64,000 nt of DNA from Harmothoe impar. Taxonomy: Eukaryota > Annelida > Polychaeta > Phyllodocida > Polynoidae. Location of the stretch: NCBI GenBank assembly GCA_947462335.1, contig OX381717.1, positions 43,009,523 through 43,073,522 of the forward strand. The letters are read 5' to 3'. The position numbers were made by a program, and so were the translations under genes. Shown piece by piece: positions 34,105 through 45,702 of the stretch. Numbering within the stretch: the stretch's first letter is position 1; every line of letters starts with the position of its first letter. The notes beneath the pieces were generated by a model. It was not told the DNA's origin and made no database searches. It was given only the letters and a program-made list of their open reading frames with translations.

Positions 34105-34212
34105 TCACGGCCATCTCGTTTTACAGTGAGTTACTTCACCTATGGAAACTTCCTGGCTATAATTCGATCACCAATTGTTGGTCTAATAACAGACAGAATG
34201 ATGGCCAGCATT

Positions 34213-35124
34213 GATAAGTGCAGCTATACAATGAAATATGATATTGTAAAGACACATTGATCAGCCCCTATGATACTTGATAACCGTTTATTAACCAAAT
34301 GAGCATAACCATCACTCTTTTCTAAGGTTGACCTAATTCCTCCTGATCAGAGATATAAATTGCTGAAGCTCCTAAATTGTACCCTTATCAATAACAGAAT
34401 TAAGTTGATTATACATTTCTATTGTATAATCCGAAATTATTTAGATCAATATTTCTTCAATTTGTCAAAATATAATTATATTATTTCATCATCACTTCCA
34501 TTCCCATTGAAATTATTGAAAAAATTTATTGAAATTTCCAAACAAACATCTTGTTTTAACCAGAATATCATTGCATTATAGGTAACATTTTATTGGGCCC
34601 TATTCTCCAAATCTGATATTCTACTAACATATGAAAGACCTTTAAGCAGAATTTGAAATATGAAAAAATCGGACTATGTCACTTTAAGCAAATTGTTCTC
34701 TTCGTTGATGTTCCATACTATGTTATGTTGTTAAAAAAATAAGATGTACTTAAAAATGTCTAAAATACAAAAAACTATTATGGTAGAATTTAAATGTCTT
34801 AGATTATACTTATTTTTGGTCGAAATTGTCTAAAACATAAAGTTTTGTAGAAAAGTCCATATATTATCATCAACATTAGTCAATATGACTATGGTAGAAG
34901 GTATTCCAGCTATATGTGCAGTGTGTCCGTTTTCAATGGTCCCAACCTACCTCAAAGGCCCACATGTTTGTATCCCTACAGTTATAGTCAGAATGGAGGG
35001 GGAATTTGGACATAAGCCATGGGGCTTATCTTCTTGATGGCAATCTATTTGAAATGCTCCAAGTAATTGTGGGCACTAACACTGGAATCATTCCTCTTGA
35101 CGATGCACTGCAACACATTCACCA
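34213..35124. other. AT-rich stretch, nothing recognised
   Basis: No gene or RNA was seen. Short CCGTATG motifs of the next element begin near its edge. Confidence 0.4.
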
Positions 35125-36764
35125 GGAAGGCGTTTCACCGTATGTTGATGTTATACCTAACATACGGCCTTAAGATGCGGACAAGATGCGGACAAAATAC
35201 ATCTAAACTACTTTTTTTGTTTCAGTTGGTCCTCCGTATACCCTCCGTATCTTTTAGTAGAAAATAACAACATGCGTCATCCAACATACGGCCCTCTCAA
35301 CATACGGACATTGTCACCTGTCTCTTTTGGAAAAATGTGCAAAAACCAGTCTACATTCCGGGGAACCCCTAGGGAATTCCCTCTGTGACGTCATGATATC
35401 AATAGACATACGGAGGTAGGGCAGGGAGGGTATACATAGGGTCCGTATGTGAGGGGAAAGTGAGAGAAGAGACAGGAGAGGTCGGGGAAGAGACAGGAGA
35501 GGTCGGGGAAGAGACAGGAGAGGTCAGGGAAGAGACAGGATAGGTCGGGGAAGAGATAGGAAAGGTCGGGAAAGGCTCTGTACTCTGATAGCTATTGTCT
35601 ACCACTGTTTAAACACAAGGACTCTATAGGCAGATTTTCAGCTCTGTAGGGCCATTATTTACCGAGTTATGGAAGAAAAGACTCTTTTTCATGTAATTTC
35701 TCCGAAAATCCATATAATTTTTTATTTATTTTTTTATCATGAAGGTAGTAGTTGGACTTAACTTATTTAATCGTTAAAATACCTCTAGGGCCATTCTATT
35801 ACAAATATACAGGCCCATAGGATGAACATAGCCAGAATAACAATGTGCCCAATACCACAGTGTTGTAGTTATGTATATGTACCCAGAGCACGGACCTGGG
35901 TGTAAGCAGTCCTATGGGAGTTCAATGGTTAGCGTTAGACCCGTCCACTTTTACTAAAAAAGACCCGAGAGCTTTAATATTTGAGATATCGAGGTGAATT
36001 CTGGTGTGTGGATCGCTAAAGGTATCATAAGGGTTGTGTAAAGGTTACAGGCCCACAGGATGAACATAGCCAGAATAACAATGTACCCAATACCACAGTG
36101 TTGCAGGTATGTATATGTACCCAGAGCACGGACCTGGGTGTAAGACCTAACAGGTCCGCGCTTGTTAGAACCGCTCCATGTTTTGATACATAGTTTCTCA
36201 GAGGGGTACCGGTCCTATCAGAAGGCGCTGTTGCCATGGTGATCTCGTTAGAACCGCCCCTGTACTTTGATGGCTATTGTCTACCAGCGTTTATACACAA
36301 GGAGTCTATACGCAGAGTTTTAGCTCTGTAGGGCCATTATTTACAGAGTTACAGAAGAAAAGACATTTCTTTGTATAATTTCTTTGAAAGTCAATATATA
36401 TATTTTTTTTTTCTTTGATCGTAAAGGTAGAAGTTGGACACATACGGAGCAAAAGTCACATACGGCACACAAAAGACACATACGGCCCTAAAAAACAGGG
36501 TATATGTGCATTTTTTGACATAGCACCCCCCCTACCCCTCCGTATATCTTGTACTAAATGCGCCAAAGATGCAGAATTTTTGTGCTCCGCATGTTGAGCT
36601 GAAACGCAATTTTCGCCGTATGTACATACGGCGGGCCGTATGTACATACGGTGGCCGTATCTTTTTCCGTAAGATGCGGACATGTTGAGCTGAAACGCAA
36701 AAATGAACTGAAATGCAAAAAAGACACATACGGCCCCTCCGTATGATACGGTGAAACGCCTTCC
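35125..36764. mobile_element. 1.64-kb TIR element full of CCGTATG motifs
   Basis: The ends GGAAGGCGTTTCACCGTAT and its complement (ATACGGTGAAACGCCTTCC) are perfect inverted repeats. CCGTATG/CATACGG occurs many times inside, including the palindrome CCGTATGTACATACGG twice near 36610-36650. Two internal segments are duplicated (35590-35760 with 36270-36437; 35806-35905 with 36041-36146). No transposase frame is present. Confidence 0.75.
35460..35575. repeat. 21-bp minisatellite, five units
   Basis: The unit GAAGAGACAGGAGAGGTCGGG repeats with minor changes inside the CCGTATG element. Confidence 0.85.
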
Positions 36765-37123
36765 ATACCGGATACCAACTCCCTATATGACATATCGTTG
36801 TAAGATGTGTCAAAATCCTTTCTCACCTGACCCGGATACACTCCCTGTGGCGTCACCTCCAAACAAGCCCAACGCCTGCAGGCCCAAACTGACCGACTCC
36901 AAATTTTTCATTTCAGACCTCACATTTTTAAAAATCTAACGTCAGGTGTTTTAAGACAGAAATTATAGTTTCAAACAGTGTAATCAATCTGTATATCACA
37001 GAGTAGATTTCAAAGAAGTATGTGCCATTTATAAAGTTGATTAAAAGACAACCTATAATTTACACCATGAGGTAAAATAAATTAATACAGACCTCACATT
37101 TTATAGCATCTACCCCCCATCCC
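36765..37123. other. Spacer, nothing recognised
   Basis: The phrase CAGACCTCACATTTT occurs twice (near 36915 and 37090). No gene was found. Confidence 0.4.
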
Positions 37124-37870
37124 TCAAATTTTCCCTTTGAAAATAGTGGCTGTTTTAGAATGTTGGATCCCTGCAGCCAGTTCATCCCATGCTAGCATGC
37201 CCCTGTACAATGGGCTTAAATGGTATGTTTCAAGTATTGGCCTACTGACCTTCAGTTTAATCAGGGAGTTATTACGCAACAGACGAGTAGGTCGTACCAC
37301 ACATTCAATGTTACGAGACCTTTTAAACATACATAGCAATAAATATTTTCTCCTTCTAGTTTCCAATGTATCAAACTTACAATGCTGATGGAGGTCAACT
37401 ATAGTTATATCACGTGGCATATGACGAATCTGACAGCAAAGCGTGTTCCTGATGTACTCTGCCTTGTGGTTTGAAGCCAGGAGGAGTTTGTTAACTTGCA
37501 ATGCCGATGTTGCCAGCTGAACCGGAAGGGCCGCCATGTTGACCCGTCGATGCTTGTTCCCGGCCTACCGGCTGCTGACCTAGTTCTTGCTCGAGTTTGG
37601 CATTTTCAGTGTTTATGGCCGCCAAACAATCTTCAAGCTTTTTCATCTCTAACTTATGCATCAAAATGTCATTTTTCTCCCGTGCTGGGGTGCAGCTGCT
37701 GCTGTATATATTCCCCTCCCTGTCAATGGCGGGGAAAATGGCGGCTCCCTCAACCCCGGGTTGGCCTCTGCAACTCTGCCTTGGACATTTTTCTTACTTC
37801 CCCGCACTGTGGGCAGGCCTTTTTCCTGTGGTCATACTCAAAACCACACTCCTAACATGGCTAAATCCTT
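37124..37870 (-). pseudogene. Rearranged LINE relic: zinc-ribbon and coiled coil joined to RT C-terminus
   Basis: Read from 37870 downwards, the first part has a four-Cys motif (ECGFEYDHRKKACPQCG), a stop, then a charged heptad-like stretch (EKNDILMHKLEMKKLEDC) typical of LINE ORF1 coiled coils. From about 37537 to 37124 an open frame gives the C-terminal domain of a LINE polyprotein: DLHQHCKFDTLETRRRKYL and SPLYRGMLAWDELA, similar to the end of the RT gene at 24367-25020. The endonuclease and the RT core between them are missing. This looks like a deleted element. Frame breaks make function unlikely. Confidence 0.55.
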
Positions 37871-38087
37871 GCAGCAACGATTAACAAAAAATAAAACAAT
37901 GATTAATCAAAGCAAGCGGAGCTCCAGCGAGCCAACCTATCTGGGCGACAGTCAAGCAGTAATAACACAGTAACCAAGGCTGAGGCTTGGGTAGCAACCA
38001 TACCTCCACACCCACCAGCTGACTCTGGGTTGAGCATATCTTATACTCTGCCTGGGTGTTTGGTCTATTGTTCTTACTGTAGGTTTT

Positions 38088-38297
38088 AGGCCTATATACA
38101 CTCGTGTATATTCATATAATTATTGCATGTGTAAAATGTCAGCTGGAACTGTTTTCCTCCAGTATATTCCTGCGCTAGAATGGTTGCCATGGTGAAGATA
38201 CACCGTACTATATAAACCCACCCCGGTCAGCGGTCGTCAGTTGGCTGAAGACCCTTGTTGGAGCAACTCGCCGACACTTGAGAGCTCAAAAATTCAA
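38088..38297 (+). repeat. Ngaro-2 A1 repeat
   Basis: The 210-bp repeat from GGCCTATATACACTCGTG to GCTCAAAAATTCAA is matched by 47400-47609 with a handful of base changes. Confidence 0.9.
38209..38243 (+). promoter_or_regulatory. TATA box and initiator of Ngaro-2
   Basis: TATATAAA at 38209-38216 is followed by TCAGTTG at 38237-38243, a good initiator, with its A 30 bp from the TATA start. The gag ATG is at 38356. The same pair is kept in A2. Confidence 0.6.
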
Positions 38298-38355
38298 GTT
38301 TCTAACGGTTTTTCATCTAGTTTGCTGAAAGAATTGTGAAGTTTTCAAGACAAGT

Positions 38356-38587
38356 ATGTCTAGGAAGACACCTAAGAAGTCACCTAAGAAGTCGGGCAAG
38401 ATTAGGAGTAAATCTAAGCCAAAAGAAGTCATGATTGGAGCCAACTTAGAAGCGGCGGGTGGAGATTCTACTCAAGATGATCAGGCGTCATCTCAGCCCA
38501 TTGTTACAGGGCAGGCTGCAGCGATCGTCAATGACGACCAGACAGGTCGGGCCATTGACGACCTAAACCAGAGGACGACAAAGATCA
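38356..38587 (+). pseudogene. Ngaro-2 ORF1 (gag), 5' piece
   Basis: The ATG at 38356 opens a Lys/Ser/Pro-rich start (MSRKTPKKSPKKSGK) and an acidic stretch ending near DDLNQRTTK, where sequence changes abruptly to the AT-rich 3' tail of the inserted LINE. The rest of the gene continues at about 42915. Confidence 0.75.
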
Positions 38588-41500
38588 AGTTTCAAGTTTT
38601 AAAAATTTATTTTTCAACAATCAACAGTAATATGCCTTTGTACAAAATTCCAATGTCTCATCATATAAATATTATTAAAATGTCTCTACACAATTGTAAA
38701 GCTGTATTGTTTTGCCTCTTGACGAAGTAGTTATCCTATATGATATGTTGATAAAAAGGCTGCTTCTTAGAATATCTAGTTTACGTCAGCCACCTATTCA
38801 GTCCTTTTGTTAACAAACCCACGTCATACAGTCAACTCTTTAAGTTAAGTTAATAACCATTATGTGAAGAGTTAACCCGTGATCAAAAGACTTTGATCAA
38901 GTATTGAATTCCAATGTACATATATTCTATATACAACTGATTATAGTTCACGTTATTAAGATAATAACTGGTATATACAATTATAATAATTATAATATAC
39001 AATTTTCATTTTCAACAATAGTCAATCTTAGAAAGACATTTTTGACAATTTTGTAATAATAAAATAAAATAGAATACACTTTCAATAGCAATTACTATGG
39101 AAATTACAAGGACATTACAGGACAGAATACAGTTTGAGTTTTATAGGTTTTCAGGAAACTACCAATTAAAAGTTACCACCAGGCTGAGATGCAATTAGCA
39201 TTGTTCCAAACTAAACAAGATCAAAGCAGTTTCCCACTGAGAAAAGGCTAAAGATCCTGAATTAATTTTTAATATTTCATAGAATCCTACATATTTTTCC
39301 AATTGACAAAAGGTTAATTGATATACTCATGTAAGTAGTTAATGAGACATTTCATTTAGCCACAAGTGAATAACAATAGAAAAGACATGAGTAGAGAAGA
39401 CATGAATAACTGCAGCTATACAATCAAGTCAATCAATATTATAGTAGATACCGTGTGTAGTTATTAGGTCACGTGACACCTAATGTGCCAGGAATTAATG
39501 ACCGTATTATCCCTCTTATCTTTGATTTAAAGGCCCTCTTACATTTAATTAATCTTATACTAACATCAAGATCATTCCAGGTTGTGGACACTGTATATTC
39601 CAAACTTCTTTTATACGACTCTGTGTGAGGTAATTTATTTTTCAATAATGGTGCACCTGTACATCTAAGTTCCCTAGGAACTACTCTTAAATTTTCCATT
39701 TTTTGTGAACGTTTAAAGCCCTCCATATAAATATTTGACAACCTTCTATCAGCTAAGAAGTTTACTTTGGAAGCCTCATGTACATCAGAAGTCGCACTAC
39801 GCATGTCCAGTTTTAAGCACACCTTTAAAGCCCTGTTTTGAGATCTTTGAAGTTTACCCAAAAGGGCAGAATTTGACTTTGAATATAGAATGTTACCATA
39901 ATCAAAAATGGGCAAGATGTAAACTTTGTATATTCTCAATAGGCTCTCACTACTTAAGAACCTGGATATTTTTATCAGTTGATAAGTCCTGAAAGCCACA
40001 GTTTTTAGTTGGCCCCTCATAAACATTTCATAAGTCAACCTAGGGTCCAGAATAACTCCACGATATTTGTAGCTCGATACACGTTTCAGATTAACACCCT
40101 TTATATTGAGATTCATTGTTTTGAAACATTTAATATTTCCAAAACCCATGAATTTTGTTTTTTCAATATTAACAGTTAGTCTGTTTTTGTCACACCATTG
40201 TACAAAGTTATCAATTGCATTTTGCATCAAACTCAAGGCCATTTCCTCAGAAGGATGAGAAGCATATATCACAGTATCGTCCGCAAAAAGACTTATTTTC
40301 ACATTAATGCAGGCTTTATTGACATCATTGATATAAACAAGAAACAATAGTGGACCCAAAATTGAGCCTTGTGGAACTCCACATGATATGTTTGCTATGC
40401 CAGATAGATTACCATTAGCACTTGTTTTTTGTGTTCTGAAAGTTAAATAATCCTTAATCCATATTAGTAGTTGGCCTGAAATTCCTAAATTTTTTAATTT
40501 TTGTATTAAAATTTTGTGATTAACAGTATCAAATGCTTTCTTCAAATCAAAGAAGGTAGCAATAGTATTAATTCCAACATTTCTATCTGATAAAATATCA
40601 TCTGTAATGGACCCAACCGAGTCCACCGTTGACTTGTTTTTCCGATAACCATATTGGAAATTTGTTAAAAGATTATTATCTTCAAAGAAAGACATTAACC
40701 TCTTATGAACAACCTTTTCCAATATCTTACCTGAAAGAGATAAAAGTGATATTGGTCTTAGGTTTTGTAATAATCTTGAGTCCCCACCTTTTGGGATTGG
40801 GATTACTGTTGCATTTTTCCATGAACTAGGAACAATACCCCATTTCAAAGAGCAATTAAAAATGTGAACCAATTGAGATTTGGTGCTTTTGAATATAAGT
40901 TTCAAGAATTTGGAACTGACTCCATCAATAGCAGATGATTTTGTTATTTTAATATCATTTATATATTCCTCAATTTCCACTTCATTTGTAGCAATACTAT
41001 TCAGCGGTACACCTTGAAAATAAGTACCATCATAGAACCAAGGAGTGTCAAAAATTTCTGAGAGTTTTGCACCTATACTAGAAAAGTAGTCATTCACAAA
41101 TTCTGAAGTATTTTGCTTGGGAATGTAATCCCCATTGTCGTCAGTAAGCACCAAATCTTTTTTGGATTTATTATTACCCGGTAATAAATTAGAAATATGT
41201 CTCCAAAATTGAGCCGGGTCATCCTTGCATTCCTCAGTAAGAGTTTTAAAGTGTTGCTCTCTAACCGTATGGGTTTTTGAATTAATAACACACCTAGCAT
41301 CCTTAGCCATTTGTTTGTCAACAGGATTTTTGGTTTTATACGACCTAGACAACAAAGTATCTTTTCGAGAAATTTCATCTAGAAGCGCTGGTGTTACCCA
41401 TTCCTCCTTTGGACATTTCACATTAAAGTTTTTGAAAGGACACATTTGATCCAATTTTAAGGTAATTACCTAAATACAAATTCCAAAGAGATTCCACATC

Positions 41501-42914
41501 CACACAGTTGTAAAAATTATTCCAGTCATGTTCAACACAGCCTTTAACTAACAAATCCTCATTGAAATTCCGCATAGATCTTGCTGTAAATTTTTTTCTT
41601 TCCTGCTTTAAATTTGTAGTTTCAGCTAGTTGACCATACACTATATAATGATCACTAAGATCAAAAGGTATAACGTCTGTGGACTCTTTTAAATCATTAT
41701 TAGAAAAAATCAAATCCAGACAGGACTCTTTGTCAACAACCCGGGTAGGTTTTTTCACCCAATTAACCAGGCCATATTGGAGCATTGTATTTAACAATCT
41801 GTTACTAATTCCCTTTAACTGTGGATCCAGAAGGTCAATGTTAAAGTCTCCTAAAACAAATAATCTTCTGTCCTCATTCTTGACAAGATCATTAACAATT
41901 AACTCCAATTTCTCCAGAAAGTCATTGACATCACCATGTGGAGGCCTATAAATAGTACATACCGTGGTATTAATACCATTTTCATTGCTCAAGACAACAC
42001 ACTGCGATTCAATATTACACATTGAATAATTATATTTTTTGTGAATTTCTGTTGAACAATCATTCTTATTGTTTACATAAATCGCCAAACCTCCTCCCAC
42101 CTTAATATTCCCTTTTGACTTGACATCAGACCACAATCTATCTGACCTATACAGTGTATAACCCTTAATTTCATGCAATGCTGTCGAGTCATCATTTTTA
42201 AACCATGTTTCAGATATTGAGAGAAACTCAAAATCAGTACCCGTAAATCTCAACTTCATCTCATTAATTGTCTTTTTATTTTTAAGACTTGTATTTAAAT
42301 GAATAAACCTTTCACCTTTTAAAGATGCCAACTTAGACACCGTCATTACTTCATTGTTATTAAAAATGTAGGAGTTGTTTATGTGTCCAGTTGTACAATA
42401 CAAGCCATTGCATTTGTGAATAGCAGCACTTCAAATCAGAAATCTCACCCCTGTTACTCAAACATATTTTTACCACATAAACACATAGAAACAAATACTT
42501 AACTAAAATGCAGAACATCTACATTTGTCGTACTTGCATTTGTAAATTGGATTAGATGGAGATCAGATTGATTGCAGACTGCACAAAAAGAATGCCCTTA
42601 TTGATAAATTTAATTATCAGGTATTATATTTGAGTTGTTACAATTTGATTTAACTATCAAAATATTTAATTTTACCATTAAAACACAATCAGTACATTAA
42701 TAATTGTGTATCATCTTTGAACATTTAGAAGCAAATATTAAATATATGATTCTCTTATATAGCGACAATTTTTTAAATTTTAAAACCTTTGTAATACACT
42801 AGGGTAATTATTTTAACCTATCTCTTCTACACAATAAAATGTTACAAGATTGTTGAATCCATATTCTTTGCAGTGGAATTGTTGTTTGTGAGCAGGGAGC
42901 TAAACATCATGTAG
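38588..42914 (-). mobile_element. LINE (non-LTR retrotransposon) inserted in Ngaro-2 gag
   Basis: The element is nearly full length on the minus strand, with its 5' end near 42914 and its 3' end near 38588. About 0.5 kb lies before the first clear ATG and about 0.9 kb of AT-rich sequence after the RT stop. No zinc-knuckle ORF1 is seen. Exact ends and target duplication were not resolved by eye. Confidence 0.8.
39469..42403 (-). pseudogene. LINE endonuclease-reverse transcriptase, one frameshift
   Basis: The first frame (42403-41423) is an APE-type endonuclease: LSISETWF, GGGLAIYV, TVCTIYRPP, VLGDFNIDLL and the catalytic SDHYIVYG. The second frame (41454-39469) is the RT: ATVIPIPKGGD, LRPISLLSLSGKILEK, FFDLKKAFDTVNH, GVPQGSILGPLLF and the active site FADDTVIYAS, then the C-terminal region. 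Both frames overlap at 41423-41454 and read the same local protein (PFKNF against SFQKL), so one base was gained or lost near 41440. Domain order and motifs fit the CR1/L2/Rex1-Jockey range of LINEs; the exact clade is not decided. Confidence 0.88.
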
Positions 42915-43790
42915 GCTGGTCTTGGAGTCACAGCTTGGATTTTGAGCACTGTTACGTCCCGGTTGAGTTCCCATCTACGTCAACGTATCTTCGAAAGCAC
43001 CCTGGATAATATCTCCGGTATGCTGAGGGTATTGACGAGCGATCGAGAAGCCAGAGAGAGCGCGGCTGTTGACAGGTCGTCACTAGGGCAACAACCGAGG
43101 TCAAGTCTCCGCGAGAGGTCACGAGAGAGGTCAGGTCACCGCGTGAGGTCACGAGATTCATGGAGGAGCCGAGGTGCGTCGAGAGGCCGGTCAACAATGG
43201 GAAGACGGTCAAGATCCTTGTCAAGTCGGTCATCCAGGTCGTCAATGTCTTCTAGATCAAGATCAAGATCAACTATGCGACACAGACACCATCATCTTGG
43301 TGAGTACGACCAACGTAACTTCTTGGGTCATCGTGAAAAAATCGATTGCATTGAGAAATTGTTACTCGTCAATGTGAGGTTGATTAAACAGAAAATGGAA
43401 GAGAAAGAGGATATTAGAGACATTATCAAGCACATGGTTCTAGTAGAAAAGAGTGTGACAAAAATGTATACGCTGGAAGCATTAACCAGTTATGATTGCT
43501 CAGTAAAGCAGAGAGCAGACAAGAAGGGTTTAAAGGCTTTCAGAGATGTAGATAATTCAGATATCCTTCGCTATTTGTCATACGATGGTACTGTAATGGC
43601 CCGCAAGTTGAATAATTCTTCAAAAACCAAGGCTCAGGGTAGGCCTACCCAATCTCACAAGAGTTGTTTCGCTTACAACCGTCCTGAGGGTTGCAGAAAT
43701 GACCCTTGCAGGTTCAAACATATATGTGGGTTGTGTGGTGCAGGGGGACATAATTCAGAGAAATGTGTAAAGGCAGAACCCAAAAAGTAG
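42915..43790 (+). pseudogene. Ngaro-2 ORF1 (gag), 3' piece
   Basis: The frame is open from 42915 without needing an ATG, consistent with being the second half of the split gene. It has an Arg/Ser-rich region (RSRSLSSRSSRSS), a helical charged part, and two zinc motifs near the end: CFAYNRPEGCRNDPCRFKH (C-x8-C-x4-C-x3-H) and CGLCGAGGHNSEKC (CCHC knuckle). Both point to RNA binding. Confidence 0.8.
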
Positions 43791-43838
43791 GTTGTTGCTC
43801 TTAGGGAGGGTCCTGACTATGACGCGGTATGTGATTCG

Positions 43839-45702
43839 ATGCCAGTAAGTAGCTCGGTATTTAAAGTAGATCCCCCTGAGTCCTCTCGTCCTGTCGAGGA
43901 AAAAATTCAAAATGACGGGAAAAATGTAAAAAATGTTGAAAATATTTTTCACAGTGTTAGTTCCCCTGTATTGGGTGAAGTTGAACCATTGTTCAGTATT
44001 GAATGTAATGGTAGGCCTAGCATCAAGGTCTATCAAAGTTGTGTTGATGGCATTTGTGACTGTAAACACTATTTTCAGGGTGAAATTTCCCAAATTCTCC
44101 CTTGTCGCGTAGCTTGTTTCTTGCGACAAAAAGATGTGGTTAACATTAATCAGACAGAAGCTGATTTTTTATGGTCTGGTTTTACTGAAGGTTTTAAAAT
44201 TGTAGACCCAAATTGTAATACTACGTATAATTGTAAGAATTACAATTCAATTCTAGACAAAAAATTCTATAATGAAATGTGTGATATTGTCACTGAGGAG
44301 CTAGCTCTTGGTATGATATCTGAAGTATCTGAGGTTCCCCAGTGTGTTCATGCATTAGGGGGCACTGAGAAGTCCAATGGTAAACTACGTCCCATCACTG
44401 ATTGCAGCATGCCTGGTGCCAAGGCTATAAATAACCACATGGGGACTACTTTTAGATCTTTTTCTTATAAGTCAGTGAATTCTGTGGTGGCTATTCTGGA
44501 TAAAGACGATTATATGAGTGTAGTAGACCTTAAGTCCGCCTATAGATCTATCAGTGTATTCGGGCCCCATACCACACTGCAGGGGTTTGCTTGGGATCTG
44601 GGTGAAGGCAAAAAATATTATAAGAGTAATCGTATGACCTTTGGACTTGGATGTGCTCCCTACATTTTTAATAGAATTTCAGACTTTATCACAGCGGTTG
44701 CAAAGTCTTATGGTGTAAATAGGATCGTCAATTACTTGGACGATTTTATTGTTGTTGCTGACTCAGCAGAAGAGTGTTTGAGACAACGTAATATTTTAAT
44801 GGAAATAATGGAATTTTGTGGTTTCAAAATTTCATCGGAGAAGGTCACGGTCCCCTGCCAAAAGTGTATTTTCTTGGGTATAACCATAAATTCGATAGCC
44901 GTGGAACTATCTCTGCCCCAAGCTAAGGTAGACAAATTACACTACGCTATAGACGACTGTATGGGTCGTCAATTTGTTTCCAAAAAACTCTTGCAAAAAA
45001 TTGGGGGCCTCATGTCATTTTGTTCCCAGGTGGTAAGGGGGGGACGTACCTTCAGTAGAAGAGTCTTCGATTTATGTGCTAAAGCCAAGAATCGAGGATT
45101 TAAAGTGGTGGAAAGATTTCTGCAGGGTGTTTAATTGTAGGAAATTAATTCTAAATAATAATAATACCTCACCCATGTATTCTGATTCCTCCTTACAAGG
45201 CTATGGTGCCTGGTGTGGGAAGGACTACCTATACGGTATGTGGTCAGGTGATGATACCTTTGACCCAGGTTGTGGCCATTATACACCGCCTCCTAAATTT
45301 GACAATTTACGTGTCCATGAGAGAAACATTAATGTTTATGAATTATACCCTGTCCTAGTGGGTTTGAAAAGGTGGGTGTCGTTATATAAAAACACCAGAA
45401 TTCATGCTATAACGGATAACATGCAGGTTATGGCAATGCTGAATACAGGTCGTAGTAAAAACAAACTTTGTATGACCTGGTTACGGGAAATATTTTGGAT
45501 ATGTTTTGTGAATAATATTGAAATATATTCAACTTATATCAGGTCAGAAGACAATATCTTGGCTGATAGACTATCAAGATTGAATTATAAAGGTGTCCCT
45601 AAGAAGTGTATTACATCTTTAAGGGAGAATGAAATGTGCTGCTCTGTTTCCAGACCCCGAATGGAAGTGTCTAAAGGGGAAGATGAAAGGTTTCACTCGT
45701 AA
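43839..45702 (+). pseudogene. Ngaro-2 ORF2, reverse transcriptase-RNase H, one frameshift
   Basis: The first frame (43839-45134) carries RT motifs GKLRPITDCS, MSVVDLKSAYRSI, FGLGCAPYIFN and the active site VNYLDDFIVV, then FLGITIN. The second (45076-45702) carries the end of the thumb (DLKWWKDF) and the RNase H parts: MYSDSSLQGYGAW, YELYPVLVGLK, AITDNMQVMAML and ILADRLSRL. Both frames overlap in the CAKAKNRG region, so a single indel near 45095 separates them. No integrase domain. Confidence 0.88.

Larger units (their letters stand above)
32483..34212 (+). pseudogene. Two decayed exons of an SLC43-family transporter
   Basis: After an AG at 32481-32482, the sequence is colinear with exon 7 of the intact transporter at 51970-60485: shared ELKR, the membrane segment, and SFDAWM against SYDAWM at the end. 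Two sense codons of the intact gene are stops here (the Trp of IFW, and an Arg nine residues later or thereabouts). A second relic from 34127, after TTTTACAG, matches exon 8 (SYFT, YGN, then GLITDRM against GIITDTM) with a 12-bp in-frame loss. The intron between them is occupied by palindrome-array copy 2. Both relics keep the original splice-acceptor positions and phases. No other exons of this copy were found. Confidence 0.75.
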
